Shown one piece after another: positions 58,372 to 64,000 of a stretch of DNA of 64,000 nucleotides. Within the stretch, counting starts at the first letter, position 1. Each line of letters starts with the position of its first letter. The position numbers and the translations under genes are program-made. This stretch comes from Rhodovulum marinum (GTDB taxonomy: Bacteria; Pseudomonadota; Alphaproteobacteria; Rhodobacterales; Rhodobacteraceae), in contig NZ_SLXP01000006.1 in assembly GCF_004343075.1 (NCBI RefSeq), positions 1-64,000 on the forward strand. The letters run 5' to 3'. Below the pieces are notes generated by a model. It saw nothing but the letters and a program-made list of their open reading frames with translations, searched no databases and was not told the origin of the DNA.

Positions 58372-59915
58372 CAAGCGAAGCTCTTGGTGCCGAACGCGGT
58401 GTCTGCAAACTGTCCGAACGCGTGCTGATCTGGATGGCACCGGTTCCGGTCTTGGCCGCGTGGCATGCGGGAAATGCGGTCACGCCGATGCTGGTGATGG
58501 CGGTGGCACTGGCCTCTGCCGGGATCGCCGCGCGCCAGATGCGCAGCGCCTTTCGACGCGAGGTGATCGCGACCGGGCTGATCGGCCAGTCGGCGCTTTT
58601 TACCGCCGCGATGGCTGGCCATCCTTGGCAGATCGACACGCACATGATGTTCTTCGCGCTGCTCGCGGTGGTCTCTACGATGCGTAGTGTGCCGGCACTG
58701 ATCCTTGCCTGCGGGGTGACGGCTGTGCATCACCTTTCGCTCAGTTTCCTGATGCCGGCGCTGGTTTATCCCTCGGCGGACCTGGCCGCCAATCTTGCAC
58801 GCACGACCCTGCATGGCACGATCGTCGTAATCGAGGGGGCGATCCTGACGCTGTCGATGCTGCATGCCCAGCGCCAGCGCCAAGAGTTGGTGACCCACCG
58901 GCACGAGGCCGAGACATTGGCGCGCGAGGCCGAGATTGCCAAGCAGGCGGCCGAGCGGGCCGGCGCGGACACCGAAACGGTGGTCCAGACGCTGAGTACG
59001 GCGCTTGAAAGGCTAGCGGCGGGTGATCTGCGCTGTGCCATCGACGCGCCTCTGCCGCTTGCGCATGACGCGCTGCGGCGCGATTTCAACACCGCGGTGG
59101 CAATGCTGGCCGAAAGCCTGTCCGACGCGGTGGCCGCCGCGTCCGAATTCCACCGCGAGGCGGACGCGATCGCCGAGGCGGCGGGAAATGTCTCGCGCCG
59201 GGTCGAGGGCCAGGCCAATGACGTGACCGAGGTGGCGCAGGTGTTGCGCGACCTGACCGCAACGCTCGCCCACACGGCCGATGGCGTCAGCGAGGTCAGC
59301 GAAAGCGCGTCGACCGCCTCACGCAGCGCTGCCGAGGCGGCGGCCGTGGTTCGCGACGCGATCGCGGCGATGGCCCTGATCGAGAAAAGTTCGGGCGAGA
59401 TTTCCTCGATCATCCAGTTGATCGACGACATCTCGTTCCAGACCAACCTGCTGGCTTTGAATGCCGGTGTCGAGGCGGCAAGGGCCGGTGAGGCGGGCAA
59501 GGGGTTCGCCGTGGTCGCCTCCGAGGTGCGGGCCCTGGCCCAGAGCACCGGGAACGCGGCGCGCGACATCAAGACGCTGATCCAGACCTCGGCGGGCCAT
59601 GTCGCCAGCGGGGCGGAACTGGTGATGCGGGCGGGAAGCGCGTTGGAAGGCATCGGCGCCGAGGTCGACCATGCCAGTGCGCGCGTCACCGAAATCGACC
59701 GGACCGCGCGGTCGCAGGCCGACGCGTTGTCCGAGATGAACGGGACCGTGCAGCGTATCGACACCAGCCTGCAGGCCAATGCCGCGCTTGCCGAAGAGAT
59801 GTCGGCGATGGGGGCGCGGATGGCACGCGGGGCGGGTGCGCTTGACGATGCCCTGTCGGGCTTCGGGCTTGGGTCGGCCGGGGCCGTGCCGCGGCGCATA
59901 TCGGCCTTGGGCTGA
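58368..59915 (+). CDS. methyl-accepting chemotaxis protein with membrane-embedded sensor
   Basis: The 515-residue protein has about six N-terminal helices in the first 170 residues, with no large periplasmic loop. [14 protein letters not shown] contains the conserved paired His seen in related receptors. A HAMP-like segment and the cytoplasmic signalling domain follow, with the hairpin tip [20 protein letters not shown] and [19 protein letters not shown], which bind CheA and CheW. The signal sensed is unknown but could be membrane or redox state. It is coupled to the small gene upstream; no che genes are nearby. Confidence 0.88.
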   Translation: MTSEALGAERGVCKLSERVLIWMAPVPVLAAWHAGNAVTPMLVMAVALASAGIAARQMRSAFRREVIATGLIGQSALFTAAMAGHPWQIDTHMMFFALLAVVSTMRSVPALILACGVTAVHHLSLSFLMPALVYPSADLAANLARTTLHGTIVVIEGAILTLSMLHAQRQRQELVTHRHEAETLAREAEIAKQAAERAGADTETVVQTLSTALERLAAGDLRCAIDAPLPLAHDALRRDFNTAVAMLAESLSDAVAAASEFHREADAIAEAAGNVSRRVEGQANDVTEVAQVLRDLTATLAHTADGVSEVSESASTASRSAAEAAAVVRDAIAAMALIEKSSGEISSIIQLIDDISFQTNLLALNAGVEAARAGEAGKGFAVVASEVRALAQSTGNAARDIKTLIQTSAGHVASGAELVMRAGSALEGIGAEVDHASARVTEIDRTARSQADALSEMNGTVQRIDTSLQANAALAEEMSAMGARMARGAGALDDALSGFGLGSAGAVPRRISALG

Positions 59916-60241
59916 CCGGGTTCGCCGGGTGCGGTACGCTCGGGACGGAAAGCGGGTCGCAAACGGGCATGGCGGGATCCGGCAGTTGCGTGACAGTGAA
60001 CTCTGGCCCGCGATCTGCCTCAATCCGCTCTTCGAAAGCAGGGCGTATGTCCGGGGGCGGCTAGTGGCACCCGTGAGGCACCGCAAAGACGTACACCCTT
60101 GCGGGCGAGCCGTCGTCCTGTACTGAAAGAGCGTTGAATAATGGCCCGCCCCGGCTTGTCCGGCGTCATGAACATGTTCGGGGTGCGCCAGCGGTCGGTC
60201 GGTGCGGCGGCGGAACGCCGCACCGTCGAGGAGGCATAGGG
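59916..60241. other. intergenic region, one unsupported micro-frame
   Basis: The 326-bp gap holds one plus-strand frame of 32 codons from 60141 (MARPGLSGVMNMFGVRQRSV onward), with only a weak ribosome-binding site; I do not call it a gene. Nothing else is recognised. Confidence 0.4.
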
Positions 60242-60511
60242 CTAGTCCGTGCGAGGCGCAGCGGTCCCGCCGTCCGGGCTTGGCCCCGGTGCAGGCAGGG
60301 CGCGTTCCGCCTGCTTGCGCTCCATCAGTACGCGGCCCCGCCCCAGCGCGCGCCGGATGCGCACTGCGGTCATGAACGCCTCTTGCGTGGTGGGTGAGGA
60401 TTCTCCGATGGCCTTCGACATCTCGTCGATCAGGCGCTCGTCGCCAAGCTGTTCGGCCGCCTCAATCGCCTCGCGCGCCAGCGCATCGGCAAGATCCTCA
60501 AGCAGAGCCAT
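60242..60511 (-). CDS. conserved small protein, unknown function
   Basis: The 89-residue protein is mostly helical and acidic in its first half (MALLEDLADALAREAIEAAE), with a basic second half (RIRRALGRGRVLMERKQ) and a proline-rich tail. No signal peptide or membrane helix is present. It lies 14 bp downstream of the hydrolase gene on the same strand and is likely co-transcribed. I do not recognise a function. Confidence 0.65.
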   Translation of the reverse strand: MALLEDLADALAREAIEAAEQLGDERLIDEMSKAIGESSPTTQEAFMTAVRIRRALGRGRVLMERKQAERALPAPGPSPDGGTAAPRTD

Positions 60512-60525
60512 CGGCCGATCCTTTG

Positions 60526-61179
60526 CTAACGGGTGCCTTCGGTCAGGCGGCGTTGCACATAGCCTGTCACGTGTTCGATCAGCGTGTCCATGTGCGGGTC
60601 CTGGAAGAAATGATCGGCGCCCTCGATCTCGTCATGGGTGATCGTTATGCCCTTTTGTTCGTGCAGCTTGTCGACAAGCGCACGGGTATCGGCGGGCGGT
60701 GCGACGCGGTCGGCCGACCCGTTGATGATCAGCCCCGACGAGGGGCAGGGCGCGAGGAACGAGAAATCGTACATGTTCGCAGGCGGGCTGACCGACACGA
60801 AGCCGGTGATCTCGGGGCGCCGCATCAGCAGTTGCATTCCGATCCAGGCCCCGAAGGAAAAGCCAGCTACCCAGCAATGCTTGGCGTTCTGGTTCATCGA
60901 CTGCAGGTAGTCGAGGGCCGCAGCGGCATCGGACAGTTCCCCGATGCCTTGATCGTATTCGCCCTGGCTCCGGCCGACACCGCGGAAATTGAACCGCAGC
61001 ACGGTGAAACCCATCCGGTGAAAGGCGTAATGCAGATTGTAGACGACCCGGTTGTTCATCGTGCCGCCGAATTGCGGATGTGGATGCAACACGATGGCGA
61101 TCGGTGCGTCCTTGTCCTTCTGGGGGTGGTAACGGCCTTCGAGGCGGCCTTCGGGTCCGGGAAAGATGACCTCGGGCAT
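60526..61179 (-). CDS. alpha/beta hydrolase
   Basis: The 217-residue protein is an alpha/beta hydrolase. LHPHPQFGGTMNNRV forms the oxyanion region, GFSFGAW contains the nucleophile Ser, and GADHFF near the C-terminus supplies the catalytic His. The HPHPQFGGTM motif is typical of a widespread family of short-chain hydrolases with unassigned substrates. It is cytoplasmic. It is divergent from iscR. Confidence 0.88.
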   Translation of the reverse strand: MPEVIFPGPEGRLEGRYHPQKDKDAPIAIVLHPHPQFGGTMNNRVVYNLHYAFHRMGFTVLRFNFRGVGRSQGEYDQGIGELSDAAAALDYLQSMNQNAKHCWVAGFSFGAWIGMQLLMRRPEITGFVSVSPPANMYDFSFLAPCPSSGLIINGSADRVAPPADTRALVDKLHEQKGITITHDEIEGADHFFQDPHMDTLIEHVTGYVQRRLTEGTR

Positions 61180-61321
61180 TTTTGTTCTTCTCGTTCGCGG
61201 GGCCCGGTTTCTTGACGAAATCGGTCGGGCTTAATAAGGACAGGGTACCCGGCGCGCGCGGGCCGGAGGGTGCATTTCGAGGTAATGGGCCGTCCGCGCG
61301 CCGTCAACCGTTTGCGGGAGT
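61180..61321 (+). promoter_or_regulatory. upstream region of the iscR-suf cluster
   Basis: The 142-bp gap must hold the promoter of the iscR-suf unit. A TTGACG hexamer at 61212-61217 is a plausible -35, with only a poor -10 (TAAGGA) 17 bp further. I did not find a confident IscR or iron box here. Confidence 0.4.
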
Positions 61322-61789
61322 ATGGCGATGAAGTTGAGCACCAAGGGCCGCTACGCGATGGTGGCACTGGTCGATTTGGCGTTGGCGCCCGAGGATGCCT
61401 TGGTGTCGTTGTCCGAGGTCTCGCGGCGCCAGGACATTTCGCTTCCATATCTCGAGCAGTTGTTCGTCAAGCTCCGGCGCGCGGGGCTTGTCGAGTCCGT
61501 GCGTGGGCCGGGTGGGGGGTATCGCCTCGCGCGGCCGGCTTCCGAGATCCGGGTGGTCGACGTGCTGGGCGCGGTCGATGAGACCGTGAGCGCGATGCAC
61601 AAGGGGGCGGGCGTGTCGGGCGGGCTGTCGGGCAGCCGGGCGCAATCCCTGGCGAACCGGTTGTGGGAGGGGCTCTCGGCCCATGTCTACGTCTTCCTGC
61701 ACCAGACGCGGTTGTCGGATGTGACGTCCAACGACCTTGCACCGTGCCCGGCAGTGCCGGCGCTGTTCGAGGTGGTGGACGACAGCTAG
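61322..61789 (+). CDS. iscR: Rrf2 family regulator IscR, single-cysteine type
   Basis: The 155-residue protein starts MAMKLSTKGRYAMVALVDLA, with the Rrf2 winged helix and ISLPYLEQLFVKLRRAGLV as the recognition region. It heads the suf cluster, so it is the expected Fe-S-sensing repressor. Classical IscR has three closely spaced cysteines; here the only Cys is C142. A single-Cys, Fe-S-binding IscR is known in Rhodobacter sphaeroides. ATGs at 61322 and 61328 are both possible. Confidence 0.92.
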   Translation: MAMKLSTKGRYAMVALVDLALAPEDALVSLSEVSRRQDISLPYLEQLFVKLRRAGLVESVRGPGGGYRLARPASEIRVVDVLGAVDETVSAMHKGAGVSGGLSGSRAQSLANRLWEGLSAHVYVFLHQTRLSDVTSNDLAPCPAVPALFEVVDDS

Positions 61790-61855
61790 GGCTTTGCCCC
61801 CGTCCACAGATGCGAGGGCCCCGGGGCTATTTCGGGCCAAGAGGAAGGACAGTGC

Positions 61856-62902
61856 ATGGCTGGCCGGGTCTACCTGGACTGGAACGCGACGGCGCCGCTG
61901 CGCCCCGAGGCACGGGCGGCGATGATCGCGGCGATGGACGTGGTGGGAAATCCGTCTTCGGTGCACGCCGAGGGCCGGGCCGCGCGGGCGCTGGTGGAAA
62001 AGGCCCGCGCGCAGGTTGCCGCGGCGCTTGGGGCCGAGGGCGCGGAGATCGTTTTCACCTCGGGGGCAAGCGAGGCGGCGGCGCTGGCTTGTGCGGGGCG
62101 CGGTCTGGAGGCGCCTGATATCGAGCACGATTCGGTCGCGGCCTGGGTCGACCCCTGCCTGCCGGTGGATCGGGATGGCCGGGTCACGGTGCGCGACCCG
62201 GGGCGCACGGCGCTGCAACTTGCGAATTCCGAGACCGGCGTGATCCAGGACCTGCCAGCGGGCATTGCGGTCTGCGACATGACCCAGGCGTTCGGCAAAC
62301 TGCCCGTGGCGTTCAAATGGCTGGGTTGCGACATGGCGTTGGTTTCCGCGCACAAGATCGGCGGGCCGAAGGGCATCGGCGCGCTGGTGATGCGGCCGGG
62401 CAGCGAGATCGTCGCGCGAATCCGTGGCGGCGGTCAGGAGAGCGGGCGGCGGGCCGGAACCGAGAACATCGTGGGAATCGCCGGGTTCGGTGCGGCGGCG
62501 AGCGCGGCAGCAGGCGACCTTTCCTCTGGAAAATGGCTAGAAATCGAGCAATTTAGAAATATTCTAGAAAATATCGTTGAGGCCGGCGCAAAAGAGACTA
62601 TTTTTGTCGGGAAAGCTGCGCGAAGGTTGCCCAACACCGCTTGTTTTGCCACTCCGGGTTGGAAGGGCGAAACCCAGGTGATGCAGATGGACCTGGCCGG
62701 GTTCGCGATTTCCGCGGGCGCGGCCTGTTCCTCGGGCAAGCTGCGCGCCAGCCGCGTGCTGGTCGCGATGGGCTTGGGTGAGGCAGCGGCCGCGTCGGCG
62801 ATCCGGGTGTCACTTGGGCCCGGGACGACAGAGGAAGACGTGACGCGCTTTGCCGAGGCATGGGTTTCGGCGGCGGCGAAATTCAGGGCCCGTGCGGGCT
62901 GA
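61856..62902 (+). CDS. cysteine desulfurase
   Basis: The 348-residue PLP enzyme is a NifS/IscS-type desulfurase. VYLDWNATAPLRPEA is the N-terminal motif, VSAHKIGGPKGIG contains the PLP Lys, and SAGAACSSG contains the catalytic Cys. It supplies sulfur for Fe-S cluster assembly. It lies between iscR and sufB. Codons for residues around 220-250 (62515-62605) are much A+T-richer than the rest and contain an ICE-like palindrome, described separately. This is the first of possibly two desulfurases, as SufS often appears later in such clusters. Confidence 0.92.
   Translation: MAGRVYLDWNATAPLRPEARAAMIAAMDVVGNPSSVHAEGRAARALVEKARAQVAAALGAEGAEIVFTSGASEAAALACAGRGLEAPDIEHDSVAAWVDPCLPVDRDGRVTVRDPGRTALQLANSETGVIQDLPAGIAVCDMTQAFGKLPVAFKWLGCDMALVSAHKIGGPKGIGALVMRPGSEIVARIRGGGQESGRRAGTENIVGIAGFGAAASAAAGDLSSGKWLEIEQFRNILENIVEAGAKETIFVGKAARRLPNTACFATPGWKGETQVMQMDLAGFAISAGAACSSGKLRASRVLVAMGLGEAAAASAIRVSLGPGTTEEDVTRFAEAWVSAAAKFRARAG
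62552..62568. promoter_or_regulatory. ICE-like (Irr-type) palindrome inside the desulfurase gene
   Basis: TTTAGAA-ATA-TTCTAGA matches the iron control element recognised by Irr in alphaproteobacteria (as I recall it, TTTAGAA-N3-TTCTAAA) at all but one base. It lies within coding sequence, in an A+T-rich patch, about 390 bp before sufB. It may regulate an internal promoter for sufB and downstream genes, or may be a chance result of codon use. Confidence 0.4.
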
Positions 62903-62959
62903 AAGAAGAAGGGACCGGGGCGCCCGTTGGGGTCCGGCAGGAAAAGGCGGAAGGATCAC

Positions 62960-64000
62960 ATGGCTGCTTTGGACAATTCCGATCACGACGAGATCACCGA
63001 GGTGCGCGAGGGCGTCGATCGCGAGACCGTGGAAACCGTCCAGTCGATGGCCGGCAAGTACAAGTACGGCTGGGAAACCGAGATCGAGATGGACTATGCG
63101 CCGATGGGCCTTACCGAGGACATCGTGCGGCTGATCTCGGCCAAGAACGAAGAACCCGAATGGATGACCGAGTGGCGGTTGGAGGCGTTCCGCCGCTGGC
63201 AGAAGATGGAAGAGCCCGACTGGGCGATGATCGACTACCCCGAGATCGACTTCCAGAAACAGTATTACTATGCCCGTCCCAAGAGCATGGAGACCAAGCC
63301 GAAGTCGCTGGACGAGGTCGACCCCAAGCTTTTGGAAACCTACCAGAAACTTGGCATCCCGCTGAAGGAGCAGATGATCCTAGCGGGCGTCGAGGGCGCC
63401 GAGGACGCGCCCGCCGAGGGCCGCAAGGTCGCTGTCGACGCGGTGTTCGACTCGGTCAGCGTGGGCACCACTTTCAAGAAGGAGTTGGAGAAGGCGGGCG
63501 TTATTTTCTGCTCGATTTCCGAGGCGATCCGCGAGCATCCCGAACTGGTCAAGAAATACCTCGGATCGGTCGTTCCGCAGACCGACAATTTCTATGCCAC
63601 GCTCAACAGCGCGGTCTTCTCCGACGGCTCCTTTGTCTACGTGCCGCCTGGCGTGCGCTGCCCGATGGAGTTGTCGACCTATTTCCGGATCAATGCCGAG
63701 AACACCGGCCAGTTCGAGCGTACGCTGATCATCGCCGACAAGGGGGCGCATGTGTCGTACCTGGAAGGCTGCACCGCGCCCCAGCGCGATGTTGCGCAGC
63801 TGCACGCCGCGGTGGTGGAAATCGTGATCCTCGACGATGCCGAGGTGAAGTATTCCACCGTCCAGAACTGGTTCCCGGGTGACGAGAACGGCAAGGGCGG
63901 CATCTACAACTTCGTCACCAAGCGCGCCGATTGCCGGGGTGCCCGGTCCAAGGTGATGTGGACGCAGGTGGAAACCGGCTCGGCGGTGACGTGGAAATAC
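62960..64000 (+). CDS. sufB: Fe-S cluster assembly protein SufB (partial, cut by window end)
   Basis: SufB is part of the SufBCD scaffold that assembles Fe-S clusters. The first 347 residues are present, beginning [40 protein letters not shown] and [14 protein letters not shown] are typical family blocks of the central beta-helix. The ATG at 62960 follows AAGGA. The frame is open to the last base of the window, so the C-terminal third lies outside. Confidence 0.96.
   Translation, partial: MAALDNSDHDEITEVREGVDRETVETVQSMAGKYKYGWETEIEMDYAPMGLTEDIVRLISAKNEEPEWMTEWRLEAFRRWQKMEEPDWAMIDYPEIDFQKQYYYARPKSMETKPKSLDEVDPKLLETYQKLGIPLKEQMILAGVEGAEDAPAEGRKVAVDAVFDSVSVGTTFKKELEKAGVIFCSISEAIREHPELVKKYLGSVVPQTDNFYATLNSAVFSDGSFVYVPPGVRCPMELSTYFRINAENTGQFERTLIIADKGAHVSYLEGCTAPQRDVAQLHAAVVEIVILDDAEVKYSTVQNWFPGDENGKGGIYNFVTKRADCRGARSKVMWTQVETGSAVTWKY

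Noticed and set aside
60141-60239. 32-codon frame between the chemoreceptor and the small conserved gene
   Set aside because: Very short, with a weak ribosome-binding site and no recognisable sequence; not enough to call a gene.

Overview
The window looks like chromosomal DNA of an alphaproteobacterium of the order Rhodobacterales (Rhodobacter, Paracoccus and Roseobacter relatives). The basis is high G+C throughout, the Rhodobacterales-type gene neighbourhoods, a CckA phosphorelay kinase preceded by a CtrA-type site, a GAAC-N7-GAAC SOS box before recA, a single-cysteine IscR next to suf genes, ornithine-lipid synthesis, CowN, and a VPLPA-CTERM protein. Genus and species cannot be read from the sequence. 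No rRNA, tRNA, CRISPR array or intact mobile element was recognised; one IS630-type transposase remnant lies at 55.2-55.7 kb.

Layout. 0-0.6 kb: a start-less reading frame of unknown origin. 0.6-2.9 kb: late cobalamin genes cobT-cobS-cobC with overlapping ends. 3.3-5.0 kb: Na/Pi cotransporter with a PhoU-like tail. 5.3-10.9 kb: a stress and oxygen-response block with a host-attachment-family protein behind two FNR-type boxes, two divergent Crp/Fnr regulators sharing a third box, and a Lon-like protease coupled to a UspA-like protein. 11.0-13.1 kb: L,D-transpeptidase, small membrane protein, mtnA. 13.1-21.8 kb: a sugar block in which bglA-glk diverges from aglEFGAK (alpha-glucoside import and hydrolysis). 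22.2-25.3 kb: TRAP transporter dctP-dctQ-dctM with a strong hairpin after dctP. 26-31.6 kb: agmatinase-family enzyme, TDT transporter, cowN, guaB, RsmB-like methyltransferase. 31.7-37.9 kb: cckA, sulfotransferase-like protein, recA, ABC-F protein. 38-45.5 kb: HSD10-like SDR, outer-membrane protein, PLP decarboxylase, cysS, cimA, phytoene-synthase-like protein. 45.6-54.9 kb: yceD, bamE, msrB, olsB, alaS, a secreted HExxH protein, typA, a VPLPA-CTERM protein, an SMR pump. 55-61.2 kb: IS630 remnant, yitT, icd, a chemoreceptor coupled to a small membrane protein, a hydrolase. 61.3-64 kb: the iscR-desulfurase-sufB Fe-S assembly cluster, cut by the window end.

How the parts work together. The agl genes import and cleave alpha-glucosides, bglA cleaves beta-glucosides, and glk phosphorylates the glucose released. 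The FNR-type boxes suggest the 5-11 kb block responds to low oxygen or nitrogen oxides. The CtrA-type site suggests that the CckA-ChpT-CtrA relay feeds back on cckA. IscR and an ICE-like (Irr) palindrome inside the desulfurase gene point to iron control of Fe-S assembly. The most interesting leads are the FNR-type block with its degenerate FNR-like protein, the ICE-like internal site, the CtrA site at cckA, and an isolated cowN.
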